Positions 12,227 to 26,348 of a stretch of 64,000 bases of DNA are shown piece after piece (the stretch's first letter is position 1; each line of letters opens with the position of its first letter). The translations under genes and the position numbers were made by a program. The stretch spans positions 310,001 through 374,000 of the forward strand of contig SRSI01000077.1 of assembly GCA_005656395.1 (NCBI GenBank). Reading direction: 5' to 3'. The DNA comes from Strongyloides papillosus. Lineage: Eukaryota; Nematoda; Chromadorea; Rhabditida; Strongyloididae. The notes under the pieces are model-generated. The model saw only the letters and a program-made list of their open reading frames with translations. It made no database searches and was not told the origin of the DNA.

Positions 12227-13003
12227 GTACAAATATATTTAATTATCAAATGAATGTGTAATAATTTTTGTTATTATTTACAATATTTCAATTATCCTGA
12301 TTTTTTTCTCTGAAAAATGAAGGAAAAAGTTGATTTGTTAACAAACTTTGGTACTCATTTATAATACTTTCTTTTACAAACAAATATATTCAAATGAATA
12401 AATATTTCAATACATTGAAGTAAAGTGATAAATTGAAGTTTTTAGAAACAATGCTACTATAATTTATTTAACAAGAAGTATAAAATTCATTTTGATAGAA
12501 TATTATTTTGCGAAAGACATTGTATGTAATAATCCTGGCAACAATAAAATCTTCAGCACCACAATTATATATTGTTATTTTTTTGACAGGTTAAGAAAAT
12601 TTCACTAAAAATGTGGCTTTGAATATATTTTGGAATATTCTAAAAGATATGAAAAGTTAATTCATCATAAATAATATAGTTCATTTTATAAATCTATACT
12701 AAAGATGGTTCAGTTAGATAAATAAAAAAATTGTAATTATTATACATAAATAAATGTCCATCTTAACAATTTTGGTAAGTTTACTATGAATATAAAAAAT
12801 ATTAACAATAGTAAAGATAGTGTGATTGATTTTATAAAATTTAATGGATAAAAGCATATGAGATTAATAAAATGTGTATTTACACACTATGAATACATTT
12901 TTCATAGTAATATCTACAGAAAGAAATGATGAAATCGTTTTATTTATTAATAAAAATATATTTTTTTTATTATATAACAATTTATACATTTGTATACACT
13001 AAT
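12227..13003. other. Intergenic between convergent tomm-20 and DDR genes
   Basis: AT-rich spacer between the 3' ends of two convergent genes; no gene or repeat seen. Confidence 0.5.
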
Positions 13004-16000
13004 TTAGAACATTTTTTGAAAAGTTAAACTTTTTCTTGACAAAAATAAATGCAATTCTAAAAATGTTGGTCTTTGATTCGCATCTGTATTCCAACACTCT
13101 TTTAATATATCACCCATTTCTTGTGGAATAAGACTCTGATCATCAAAATCAAGATAAGATGCTTCTTCATTTCTTTCTAATTGCATTTGAGCATTTTCAA
13201 CAAGCATTTTATTTGTAAATTGATCAAATGGTATCCTTTCAAACATATTTACTAATTCCCATATAGTTATTCCGTAACTCCATACATCACTCTTATTAGT
13301 CCATGTATTTAATAATATACTTTCTGGTGAACTATACCTTAATTGAGCATGATGTGATGGTCCTCGTACACTGGCAATTTTTACATTCCAATTACTATCA
13401 ACTAAACAACATTTCGGCGATAAATGTCCATGAACAATATTTTTATGCTCTAAATATTTCATTCCATCTGCTATACCCGTACACATAGAGATTAATATTG
13501 TAAAGTTAATATTATCTCTTTCACAAGTAACAAATTTACGAAGATTTCCATAATGACAGTATTCAAGTACTAGACTTAAGGAATCATTGAATGAAATAAA
13601 TCTTAATATATTTGGATGGGATATTTGTGATAAGAGATCAGCTTCACTAAATAAAGCATGTTTTGCTGCATCATTATCAGTGACTTTTAAATTTTTTACA
13701 GCAAAACATCCATTATTATCATTTTTAAGTAATTCAATATAAACACGATTAATAATTGTAAATTTCCCTTCACCAATTAATTCCTGAAATAGTACATCTT
13801 CATTGTTTATAGTTAAATTTTTTGTTAAAAAAAATCTTTCTGGTGAGTGTCTATGTATAGAGATATTTGATGAAGCATAGTGTAATTCTTCATCCAAATT
13901 ATATTGGTTTATCGTTTGATTAGATGTAATACCATTAAGTGTTGAATGCTTTGACATTGTACTACTCCCACCAGATCTACGTGGTGGTGGAATAGGTTTC
14001 CTGGTTGGTGATGTTATTGAATATACAGTTGAATTAGAATCTTGAAGAAGTGGAACTGTTGCGCCTGAATGATCATTATATGATTCTTCTGTACTTGATG
14101 ATATGTTACTTCGTTGTTTATAACAATAATCATAATTTGATGAATATTTATCTGTACTCGGTGTTAAAGGTCGTGAATTAATTTTACAATCATTTTTGAT
14201 ATAAACATTTTCTTCATGTGGATTTTTATAAATTATTGTTTTTGTTTGACCCTCTTTTGTCATTGTAGCAATTAATGCATTTGATTTAAATTTTTTGTTA
14301 TTATAATTATTTGTTGAAAGGAAAATTTTGTTATCATATTCTTTATTCTTTCTCCTGTTTATAGAGTTTTTTCTATACAAAACTAATGAGCATCCACATA
14401 TAAATGCCAAAATCATGAAAAATATTATTGATGAAAATAAAACATGATATGAATTAAAATAATTTGAAAATAAATGATTGATTAAAGTAAAATTTCCTTC
14501 TTGAGTATTATTTATTACTTTTTCATCCATAATATCATGGGAAATATTTTTTTCAATAAAATCGTTATTAGTTGTAGAATAAATATCTAAAATAAAATTT
14601 AAATTATTATTACAAAATAAGGAGAAATATGTTAATGATTTATAAATTTAATTATCATAACATCTTATTATTAACAGTATTCGAACTTTAAATAAACAGA
14701 TGTAAAATGGTGTAACGAAGCGATAACATATCTTTCATACACCAACGATATCATCGTATTTTAAGGGATATACTGTTATGATCTTACTCTAATTTTATTC
14801 TTTATTTATCTTTATCTAAGTAATTAATGACATACGTCTTTTTAATCTTTAAAATAGAATACTCATATAATGTACAAATATTTATCAATTAATATTAATT
14901 ATTATTAATATTATATAGTTAAAAGATTTTTTCAAAAACTCACTTGATTTAAATTTAATTTCAGATAAAAAAAACCAGTCACTAGTAAATGATAAGACTA
15001 TCTTTATGAATCTTCCTTTTGAATTATGAAGAGGTACAGTAAAGTTAAATGCTTTCCCATATTCAATTACACTTCCTTCTAATTCTACTTCAGGTTGCCA
15101 TGCTGTAATAGGTGTTTTAGAGGCAAAATTATAGCCATCACTTCCAAATGCCATATCAACACGTGATATATATGAACCAAATGAATAAAATGTTACTTTA
15201 TCAAAAATTCTTAAATCATTGAATTCAAAAATAAAATGTATTATTCCATTTGATTGTTTATACTCCCATCCAATCCATTTTTGATCACCCATATTTTGCA
15301 TAAATGAGAATGGTGATTCATCATTTGTACCAATAATATTATCAGTTAAAATACCAAGCCCACGTTTGCTTAGTAAAATTGCATCATTTTGATCATTATC
15401 CTCAAATATTCTATCTCTAAAGTCTAAAAAATCTTTTTTAGATGGATCAGGAGAATATGAATAAAATATGAGACCATTTTCATGTGTACATCCATACAAC
15501 TCAACTCTTAAGCATATTGTTCTTGGTGTATCACTTTTTGGAACGATTCTGATTTTATTAGCAACAATTGGTGGATCAAGTGACTTATAAACCGGTGTAT
15601 TTGTATCGTTATTTCCTATAATTATTCTTTCACCAGATCTATTTTTATAACGGATCCATCTTGAACCATTTCTCATGTAATCAATGTTATAGCGTGAAGC
15701 ATATTCTCTTCCCGTTCCATTACTATATCTTCCTTGAGTTTCAATAGCATATATGACATACAATTTTTCTAGATTAATTTGTAGGAATTCATATGAATCT
15801 TTTGTTATATATGTTTTTGGGCACCAAGCACCACCTTCAATAGATGACCGAATTCTAGAACTTCTTGGACCAACACTATCTTCATCATATTGACTAGATG
15901 CTGACAACTGTTCATCTTTAATATCACCATTTTCCATTCCCAATGGTTTTGGTATACATTGACCTGAAATAAATAAATATGGTAATGAAATTGAAATTAT

Positions 16001-16888
16001 ACAAATAAGATAGTCAAAAAGTCATTATTACTTTCATATTTTAATGAAACATTATATAAAAGATAATTATGATTTCCAAATACTATATTCTTAAAGTGCC
16101 AATAGGGGAATATATTCATTTTCATGAGTAATTAATAAACGGTACATTACACATATCAATATATCTTTCATTTTAATTTTAAATAAAAATATCTATTTCT
16201 GCCTAATAAATTTTATAATTATTTTATTCACACATCAAAACATTATACAATTATTGTTACTTTTTATTAAAAAAAAGAAATTAATGTTATGCAATGATAT
16301 GACTCAATACTTCTGCATATTATTAATAAAAAAAGTAATATAAAGGATGGACAGTGTAATAGTATGGCAATTAAAATATAATATCCCCTCTATAATTAAG
16401 AAACATCAATAATTCTACAATCAACCATTCCGACTTTTTACAATAAATAAAAAAGCCATCTGCTACTGAAAAGGTGTAAAAAATTTTTAGCAGACTTTTA
16501 TTTTATGGTTATCAAAATGAGATTGATATCTACTTGTTGTTGATGAGTAATGTGAAAACAAAACTAAAGGAAATTACTTTCACAGACAATTATTTATTTT
16601 TACTATCTTCATTTAAATGGACAATGAATGAAGTAGATAAGCTGCCAATATGATGAATGGTATAACTAAATTTCCTTTATTATATTAATTCAATGATTGA
16701 TATGTTTATCTGTATATTAGATCAGATTTCGTGATAACAATTTAAATGGTTTTTTTAATTTACATAACTTTTTTATCATAAAAATACTGCGAAAAATCAA
16801 ACATACCTGTTGTGGAGATAATTGGAATATGTATGCATAGTAAAAATAAATAATAATAAAAAAAAATATATTTAGTATTAATAGTCAT
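13004..16888 (-). CDS. ddr: Discoidin domain receptor with degenerate kinase domain (three exons)
   Basis: Exons 16888-16807, 15963-14944 and 14586-13004 join in phase 1 at both introns to give 894 residues. The signal peptide is about residues 1-27. The discoidin (F5/8 C) domain is about 30-186, starting CIPKPLGMENGDIKD and ending VELYGC. The DS-like domain follows to about 366. The membrane span is about 415-438, then a long juxtamembrane region (with SPTRKPIPPPRR) and a kinase-fold domain at about 633-884. DDRs are collagen-binding receptor tyrosine kinases. Here the VAIK Lys (FAVK) and helix-C Glu (FSEAD) remain. The HRD loop reads HGHLSPKCC (catalytic Asp to His, metal-binding Asn to Cys), and the DFG position reads ASV. 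The protein should therefore lack normal catalysis. There is no frame damage. An upstream ATG at 16942 would add 18 residues before the signal peptide. Ortholog choice (ddr-1 or ddr-2) is not made. Confidence 0.9.
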
Positions 16889-19800
16889 TGTAGAAGAATA
16901 TTTTTGAAAAATACATTTCCTGATAATACTCGCTTTTTTCATAACATCACTACAATAATAATGTATTTTATTATGGAAATAAATTTTTTTCTGTCAACCT
17001 CTTTTTTAGAATGTTCAATAAAAGATGTATATTTTAAAAAAGTGTTTTATTTAAATTTACTTATTAATAAATATGTAATATAAATTAATGAGATTTAAAA
17101 ATTAGATATTATAAAGATAATGAAAACATAAATATATTTTCTAAGTATTAATATGTAGAAACTAATTACTTTTAATAAATATAGATTTGTTGTTTTTTGT
17201 ATAAAAGATAAGATTTGCAAATAATATTTTAAAATGATATTAAAAGATGTAGATATTTTAAGTGGTTCTTTGATTATAATAGAAATAAGTACATGTAAAT
17301 ATAGTACAAAAATAATGTTATAATGGAAGAAACAATAAAAAGATGATTAATCATTAAAATAACTTTTTTTGAATAAGTTTTCTTTTTAACTGACAGAATA
17401 ATGTATAATATTAATAATAGATATCAATAGTACATAAGAGGAAAGAAAAAGAGACTTTTTGTCACTTCCTAAATTCCACCCTCTGAGCAGAAATAAAAAT
17501 TGATGGAATGATAATTATAAGACAATTTCATACTTTTTACAACTTTAAGTTTAGTCAATTATTACAAAAGAACGGAAAAGATTGTTTATACGTATAAAGG
17601 CCTATTTGTACAAAGGAGTATTTGTCCTTTCGATAACATCATCACTATCATTCTTTATATAGTTATCAAGATTTTACCATAAAGTTTAACCAAAAGTAGC
17701 ACAAATTAAGCTTTTCTTTAATCTATCATATTATTTTTATAATTTTAATAATGGATAAATGTTTTGGAATATTTATTTGGGTAAAGGTTATATCAAAATT
17801 AAAGATAAGAATCAAAACAAAATATGACGAGAAATATATTTTTACTACCAATTGACAAAAAATTGTATGAAAAACACTTACTCTGACAACTGTTTGTTAA
17901 CAAAATATGAATTTTTCAATTATTAAAGTAACTCAACTATTATTGTAAAAGTGAAAAAAAATAAGTGTAATAGCGATAAATTATAATTTTCAACTTAAAA
18001 AATGTACTTCTAAAAATAAAATGACAAAGTATAAAAACAGAATGAAGGTTTATATTAAAAATAATATCTTGTTTTCCTTACTAGCTTATACACACTTTTT
18101 GATAGAAAGAATAAATTTTAAAAAGATATTAAAGTATGAAATTAAATCACACCTCTAGCTCTTAAATATATATTAATAAAAATATTATGTATCATAAAAG
18201 TGAGAAATAAAACTTTTTGAGTCTTGTAAAATTTCTTAGTTAATAAAAATGTAATTTGATAAGTTAAATTATGTAAAAAGAATTTAAATTTTATATTGTA
18301 TTTAAATAGATGAATACGTATTATTTATATCCCAACTGTATAATTTAAAATGGATTATGGAAGCATTTAGTAGCTATTTTGGATTTAGATATAAAATAGA
18401 TATATTAGTTACTTTTTGTAATTAACAATCATCTAAATAGTAATAGTTTTCAATTATATTGATATAATTAGGAAATAGTTATAGTAGGTGAAATGAGTTA
18501 GAAATTATTTACATTAATGAGATGATGAGATATTTCAAAGAAGAAAATATATAAATGTTATTCTGTTCCATCATTACTCATGCAACTTTTTTGATTAATT
18601 AATAAATTAAGGATGTTAAATTGGGCAAATGAAAAGTGATTTCGTAATCAGACTAACTAATGACATTTGATTGGTCAAGAAGTGGATTAAGCATTTATAA
18701 GTGGTACTTTTAAAAATAGTAACAAAAGATAATTATTAATAAATGAGGAAATAAATTTATATCAAAATAATAATGAAACTAATAAACATTATAATATTGA
18801 AACGTTTTTATCAAATCAGTTTGTATGTGATATAGAAGGCATGCCACTTACTATAATAATAGTAATGACTATACAATATTAAGAATAGAGAAATAACCTT
18901 TTATTGTTGTAAGAATTTTCATTATTACAAGTCAATAAACATAATTTTCTCGAAAAATACATTTCTACCTCATTCACACATCTCATAAACTACTTTAGAG
19001 AAAGAAAACGAAAGAACAATAGAAATAAATTTACAAATTTGTTTTCTTCTTCTTTAGTAAAGAAAGCTTTCCACTAAATTATACAATCATATTTATTATT
19101 ATAATTTTTATAAATATCTTTAGTAAATTTGAAAATATAAAACTTTTTAAATATTCCATAGATTAACAAAAATACTTTTTGAATATCTTTTCTACTATTA
19201 ATATATAATTCAACTGATTATGTTTTTATTAACCATTTTTTTTCTTTAGATATAAATGTTATGAGTATATGATACTAGAATTACAGACAATAAAGATAAT
19301 ATCATTGATAAAAATATTTAAAATAATATAGTAATTTAGTGATAAATCAGTTTTAACGAATGATGAAAATAAAATTTTCGATAAGAATAATATATATGTT
19401 TTAGTGTTGTATAAAAATTGTACTGATTCATTATATTTTTAAGAAAAGACAACTTCACACTCTCAATTTCAAAGTTTTTATCAACTCATTTAAGAAGGGG
19501 TTTCTTTAAGTTAAGCTAAAGTAGTAGTATTTTTAACAAAGAAGTAATTGTAAAAGGGGAATGGTATAAACATTTAACTCATTTCCTGTGAGAGCTGGAT
19601 TTGTTATGATAAGGATGTTGTTAAAAATGATAATAAAACTTAGTAGTAATATATTTTTGAATAATTATAAATAAAAATGGTAGAATATGAGGATTTATAA
19701 TAAATAAATGTTTCAAATATATGTAATTAATATAGTTAAATGTATAATAAATATTCATTTGTATATTTATAGTATTAAATTATGAAAACTATTTAAACAT

Positions 19801-22800
19801 TAAGTTGATTCTTGAAATTATATTTAAACAGCTTTATTACAAATTTTGTCAAATTACACAAAGAATAGATATAATCACAATTCTAAAGTAACCAATTTTT
19901 TTTCTAAAAAATCACTTTTTTATAAATATTTTATATTTGTGTGCTTGAGACAATATATATTTACCGAGATAAACGCAGAGTAGAGGAAAGAATTGTGAAT
20001 TTATATTGTTTGTTAAAATAACAAAAGATTTATGAATTAAAGGTGTCTTTAAATTTAATTATTTATAATTCTATATTTCATTGTACAAACTAAATATACA
20101 CAAATCTTTTTATTTAAAAATTTTACTTCTATTAAAAAAGACTCAAACAACTTTTTTCATTAATTTTAACTTCTCCTATCTATCAATGAATATCAATTAT
20201 ATTGACATCTCCTAAAACATTAAAATAGAATTTTACACCTCTCAAAACAGATGTCCTTGTATAGAATAATATTTTAAATATACATTAAATAATACTACAT
20301 AAAATACTATTTTTTTAAATTAAAAATATAACAAAAGAACCATGTCCAATAACTATTTCATATATAATAGTTTCTTTTGTATTACTTAGATATAATAAAT
20401 AATGAAATTTAATTTGACATATAAATGAATCTTTGCGCAAAAACATTTGCTTGATACTATAGATTTTTGTAGTATATAAATACTTCAACATATGGCAACA
20501 TCTGTACTTAATACTTTAAGAAAAATGATATCTTAAAAAGATTTATATAAAAGATGAAGTATATTAAAATACAATAAAATATATTATATTTAGATATAAT
20601 TTTAAATAACAAATAATCTTATGATAAAGTAAAAGATAGATAAAATATAAAATAAAAAATGTATTAAAGCATTGTAAAAAAAAGAAAATGATCTATCAAA
20701 ATGATAGAGATTGTATAAATATAATGATAATTGAAATATTCTTGTTTGTGTATATATTTTAACATTTATATAGGTGTCTCAAATGATTATAATTATAAAA
20801 GTAAGGTTGATTATTGTTAATAAGCACATTAATCATCGGAAGACTCATCTTATAATTAATCCCTCAAAAGACAAAAATTACTTTTAGCAGGTGAAAAGGT
20901 AATTAAGTGGTTCTGATAATATCACTCTAATTCATAATAATTATGAGATTATTATAAACCACGGAATTAAATAACTCTAAAATTTTGGCGCTATCTATAG
21001 TTGATTAGATGTATTATTATAATCATTATTAATTACTAAATTCAATTTAACATAATGATAAACAACGTCATTATTTAATAATTTATTAAAAACTATTTTT
21101 CATTACGTATCAAAAAATTTTGTTTTAAAAATACCTACCAAATTGTACTATAGTTGCATAATTTTATAAATTTTAAGAATTAGTAGAACATTCTCAATAT
21201 CAAATCAATTGTAGTTACATATAATAATCTTTTTAGACTGTTTTTTATTATCATCGAATTGTTTATACTAATTATTATAATCACACAACTTTATCTAATA
21301 TTATTTTTCTTTTGATAAAGAAATAAAAATGTCAAAAAATGAATTATTTGTTTTTACTATTTATTTGTCAAAAATTAATATTAATAAAAATTTATCTGAG
21401 ATAGCAAACTAAATACTCTAAGTTAAAATTTAGATTTTATATTTTTTTATTATAACAACTCAATTAATATTTATGTATAGGAATCATTTTTCTTAAATTA
21501 ATATAAAAATTTATTAATTTCATAAAAGTTATAAAGACTTTATGTTATTTCAAAATTTTGTCAACAACAATTTGAGAATAATATCCACATCATTCAAAAA
21601 TAATAGTTAAAAATTAATAGTATTTATTTCATTTGAAATATCATAAAGATTAATGTCAAAAATTGACATAGTATAATCATTTGTTACGATTAAAATATGT
21701 ATTTTATGTACAATTTAGAGTATGTTATCTTTAAAATAACTTTCGATTTCTACTAAATATATGATAATCAAGAGAATAAATTAAATTCCCTTAAGAATAT
21801 CGAAACGATTTTTTGTATTCATGGAAAAAAAGTAGAAAAACTCTATTTTTAATTGGTCTAATTTATCAACATTTTTTGTATCAAAATACATATATATAAA
21901 GTTCTATCAACTAAACATATTTTTTAAAACTGTTGTTATACAAATTTAAAAAAAAATATTTGTAAATAAAAATGTATAAATTTTTTTGTGTAAATATAAT
22001 AGCACTTTATTTCCGATTAAAATAATTTTACTACAAAAAATGAATGACCATACATTAATTTTATGTAATTGAAATTGGCCACTTTTTTTTGACATAAAAT
22101 AATGTTTTATGAGTACCACTGGAATTGATTGTGTCAAATTTGCTTTTTACTTATTGATAACTCTTTTTAAATAAAGCAGAAATAATGATATATAAATGTT
22201 TCAAATCAACTAATTTTAATGATGGGAGGAAACTATCTTTAATGATAGAGAGATACCTTCAATAGACATTGAAATTAGATGGTGGAAAAATATCCCAAAC
22301 AATTCTAATGCATTTAAGCTTTGTAATATATTTTTCAACTTTATATTCTTACAATTTATATAAAAGTATGTTTTTTTCTCTTTTAGTAATGCCACAATTA
22401 AAGTGTTATATAAAAAATTAAATTAATTTTTATAAAAAAGTGCCTTCTATAAAAATGTTTTCATTATTGATCACTTTTCGAAATTTTCTTTAGAAGCTCG
22501 AAATGCTGCCATAATTATGCAATATTGTCTCAAATAAATTATCATATTTGTTCTCTACCAAATAAATTTTGTAATATAATTATCAATGAGTTACTTCGTT
22601 TATTCTTCATTTGTTACTTGATACAAATTTATTTCTTTGAAAAAATATTACATATTGTTAATAAATCAACGGTATTTGATTCATATGAAGGAAACTTCGA
22701 AGTAAATACCAACATATAAAAAAACATCAGTAAATTAATTGGATTTAATTGATATGCTTCATATACGACTTATAGCTTTTAATTCCTATAATATTCGGGT

Positions 22801-23234
22801 TTTGTTATCATTGTCAGTAAAAAAAGCGTATTATCATTACCAAGATATTTAATTTATCGTATATACTATTTTTAAAAAATTAAATATCAACTCTTCTAGT
22901 AACCCTCACAAAGGAAAAACTACTAAGATATAAATGCTTTTCCAAAACAACCAACTATCATTAAAATCATCAAAAATTTCATATAAATAAAGAAAAATAT
23001 GGTTGATCATCGTAGTTCAACATTTTTTGCATTAACGTTAGATATATTATTTTTCTACTAGTAAATAGTGTTTCCTTAAATCGTAACTTTTTTTTACTAA
23101 TCTATTTTAGTAAGTTAGTGTTTTTGTGTAATGGATAATAATTTAATTGTAGATAATCGTTGAACGAGAAGCCTCGAGAAAACTACAATCAACAGGGAAA
23201 TTGTATATGGCAAGATTTCTCATAAAAAAGGAGG
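16889..23234. other. 6.3-kb AT-rich desert upstream of the DDR gene
   Basis: No coding region, RNA gene or transposon terminus was recognised. Small open frames (21946-22137 minus, 22525-22719 plus) are composition artefacts in my reading. The interval lies upstream of two divergent genes, DDR (minus) and the Ser-rich orphan (plus), so it may hold their distal control elements, but no specific site is visible to me. Confidence 0.5.
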
Positions 23235-24044
23235 ATGAGTGATAATATCTCATTATTTTCATCATTTTCTTCATCATTCTCTTCTTCTTTATCTTCTACT
23301 TGTAATACTGTAAAAGAAATATTTAAAAAAGAAAAGTCTAATTTCGGAGGTAAAGAATCTTCTACAAAACGGAGTGGAAAAAGTGTTACTTCACATTCAT
23401 CTAGTAAAAATAACTATATGGATATTCCTTCGGAGCATTTTAAGTTATGTGATAAAAAAAATGGAATAGAGAAACAATCAGGGTTATTTAAAAATTTAAA
23501 GATAGGTAAAATATTTAAACGCAACAAATCATTAAATCAACAAATGTATAAGAATACATCTAAGAAAGTGGAATGCTCAAAATTTATTAAAGATTCAAAA
23601 AGTGTTGAAAGAAAGTTGTCTTGTAAAAAAAGTAGTATAAATAAATTTCAAAAACTTTACAATTCTCTTATACTAAATAACTCTAAAGGAGTAGAAGAAT
23701 TTAATAATTTAGCAAAAATGATCTCGCCACCCGATACACCTCGAAGTAGATATACTTTTAATAATTATGTTTATAAAAACAATCCTATTGATGTTGAATA
23801 TGGATCGTTTGTACAAAGTTGTAACTTTGATATGAAACCGTCTATTAGAAGAAGATCTTTGTATATAAAGAATAAAAACGCAAGATTTGGTCGTAGTATG
23901 CCGTTAAAGCACCCATCTTTGTCTACTATTCATGAAGATTATGAACAAGTATTAATGCATTGCCCAATATCTGATGAAGAAGATGACTCTGATTACTATG
24001 ATGATTACGTTGATTTAGGAGGATCTGAAATTCATTACTTTTGA
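23235..24044 (+). CDS. Uncharacterised Ser-rich basic protein
   Basis: A 269-residue single-exon open frame with clear coding character but no domain that I recognise. The N-terminus is a Ser/Phe low-complexity run (residues 6-21). A Lys/Ser-rich middle follows, then SPPDTPRSRYTF (a likely proline-directed phosphorylation site), an Arg cluster (IRRRS), and an acidic tail (SDEEDDSDYYDDYVDLGG). No signal peptide or membrane span is seen, so it is probably intracellular and largely disordered. The start has an in-frame ATG in a good context (GGAGGATGAG). It could be a regulatory or scaffold protein; no function is assigned. Confidence 0.7.
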   Translation: MSDNISLFSSFSSSFSSSLSSTCNTVKEIFKKEKSNFGGKESSTKRSGKSVTSHSSSKNNYMDIPSEHFKLCDKKNGIEKQSGLFKNLKIGKIFKRNKSLNQQMYKNTSKKVECSKFIKDSKSVERKLSCKKSSINKFQKLYNSLILNNSKGVEEFNNLAKMISPPDTPRSRYTFNNYVYKNNPIDVEYGSFVQSCNFDMKPSIRRRSLYIKNKNARFGRSMPLKHPSLSTIHEDYEQVLMHCPISDEEDDSDYYDDYVDLGGSEIHYF

Positions 24045-24356
24045 TATGCTATAGCTTTATCATTAACTAATTATATTTATATTTAACTGATAATAATTTT
24101 ACTTATTATATATATTTAATACTTATTGTTATTTATTAATGTATTATACAAGCAGAATGAAGCCACAAATTCTGCAATTATTTAATTTATTATATATCAA
24201 TTGTATATTTTTTTACAATAATGCATTTAAATAATTTTTTATACACTTTATAAACTATTAGTGATTTATCAAAATTGTATTTAAAGATATTATACAAAAC
24301 AAACTATATATTATAAATAACAAGAAACATTTTTATCATATAAAATAACGAATCTA
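24045..24356. other. Spacer between convergent genes
   Basis: AT-rich 3' flanks of the Ser-rich gene and of mrps-22; nothing else seen. Confidence 0.5.
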
Positions 24357-25429
24357 TTAGTTTATTCCTTTTGATACTAATTTAGCTAGATCGGGTACAT
24401 CCTTTCTATTAACTAATTTTGATCGTATAAAGTCTTTAACTACCTTATAATCAGAATCTTCAACACTAACGGCAGTTCTCCAATCAGGATGAATAATTTT
24501 GTATAGTTTTATAAAATTAGCTGCATCTGTCAGCATCTCCTTCTTTCCATAATGATTCAATAAACCAGTAGTTTGTTTATTTAAAGTACAGTAAAACAAA
24601 AAATGACCGTAATGTCTTGTTGAGTAAAGTATATCAAATTTATTATTCCTTAACATCTCCTCAAATATTTTTTTTGATAATGCTACAAATTTTGGATCAT
24701 CAGGTTCATAAAACCAACATGCCCAATCTAGTACGAATTCATGTTTCATTGTATCTAAAGTATATTCAAGATCCTTGCCAGAGAAAACGGCTGGTTCATA
24801 AACCGGACAATTTGGTTTCTCGTAGTATAAACGATTCATACGATAATATTCTGATGGGGTGGCAGTTCTCAGTGTTCCATCTGGTTCACGAACGACGGCA
24901 GTATGATCATTATCTGTGACATCGTGTGTAATATCGGTGAATATAAACTTTGAAGTATCGAAATTTGCAATTCCTGGATCTTTCTCTAGGACATTAACCT
25001 CCGTTGAACGGGGTTCTTTCATTGGTACAAATTTCAAAAATTGTCTTCCTATGTCTTCCATTTTTTTGAGTGTCTAAAAATGATAATTTTAATTAAAGAG
25101 GAACAGAATAAAATTACATCATAATATGCTTCATCTGTCATCAAAGCAAAACGGGAACGTTCCATTCTGTGAACTTTCTTCTCTTTAAAAATTTTCCCTG
25201 AAGGATCTAGACCTGTAAGATTTTGTAGTAACTTTTGCACATCTTTGTGACTAATAATGATTCAACATCAACTTTGATTTCTGTGTCCTTAGCACTATAA
25301 GATGAAATTACAAATATAACTGAGATAAACTAACTTTTTTGCATTTAACCATGCTGATTTCGATTGGAAAAAATTGTTTTTGGATATAAGTTTATTAAAA
25401 GAATATTTCGAGAAGGATCCTAACATCAT
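24357..25429 (-). CDS. mrps-22: Mitochondrial ribosomal protein mS22 (three exons)
   Basis: Exons 25429-25335, 25250-25118 and 25073-24357 (phases 2 and 0) give 314 residues. The N-terminus MMLGSFSKYSFNKLISKN is basic and Ser-rich, as expected of a mitochondrial targeting peptide. Family landmarks are LLQNLTGLDPSGKIF, FIFTDITHDV, VVREPDGTLRTATPSE, FDILYSTRHYGHFLFY and ANFIKLYKIIHPDWR, all corresponding to MRPS22. The protein belongs to the small subunit of the mitochondrial ribosome. Intron 1 has two possible acceptors (25295 and 25251), both entering in phase 2; only the second leads into the conserved frame. The length is somewhat shorter than the human protein. Confidence 0.92.
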
Positions 25430-26340
25430 AATCTAATTTAGAAAGACATTAAGCATTAATTGCAAACGATATTATTTTTTGATTTTCTTTATGTATGCAT
25501 TTTCCAAACAGATTTTCGTCTTGAATCGTAGAATGTATCAAAGTTGCTTTTTTAATACAAATTAGTTGTAATTTGCTTCTTGGCCATATATCTAAAATGG
25601 CATAATTTTTATAAGGTATTTTTTATAAGATGTGTACTTTTGAAATTAAATAATATTATTTAAAAAAAAATAATCTAATAATTTATCTTTAATGCTATAA
25701 TGTTTGCATTATCAATTTTTGAATAAATAACATTGTGTATTTTTATTGAAAAAAATTGGAAAATGTTTTATATTCAAATTGTAGAAATTTATGGATAGAT
25801 AAATTCTAAATATATAGTTGTTTGAACATGATTATCTAATTTGATTATACCCATTTTACTAACATTTTAAGGAATATAAAGTATAGTCATTACAAAACAG
25901 ATAATTTGCTTTAAGAGTTAGAAGATTAAATTTGAATAACAACACCAAAGATGCACGATATTGAATTTTGATATTATATTAATTTATTTATTTTTAATTT
26001 ATTTATAATGCAAATTTTCACGTTTAATGATATTAATCTATAAATAATTTCTATGTTTCGCAATATAATTAAATTCTCCATAACGTTATTGGTAATTATT
26101 TAATACGTAAAAAACTATATAATTTTACTATTATCCTAAAAAACTTCAATAATTTCATTTAAGGTAAATATCTTATTGGAGAAACATAGTTTTTTATAAA
26201 AAAAAAAGCGAAATATATTTGAAAATCCATACCAGATAACGCATTATTTGTTGACAGTTTGACTGGTAATTAAAAAAGTTCACGTATTTACTAACAAATC
26301 TTTTTAAAACTATATTTATTTATTACCACAATATTTAAAT
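25430..26340. other. Intergenic, AT-rich
   Basis: No gene or repeat was recognised; it is the boundary between mrps-22 and the accessory island. Confidence 0.5.
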
Positions 26341-26348
26341 TTAAGAAA

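Noticed and set aside
25230..25300. Apparent frame shift in mrps-22
   Set aside because: It appears only if the upstream acceptor is used; the acceptor ending at 25251 gives a continuous frame.
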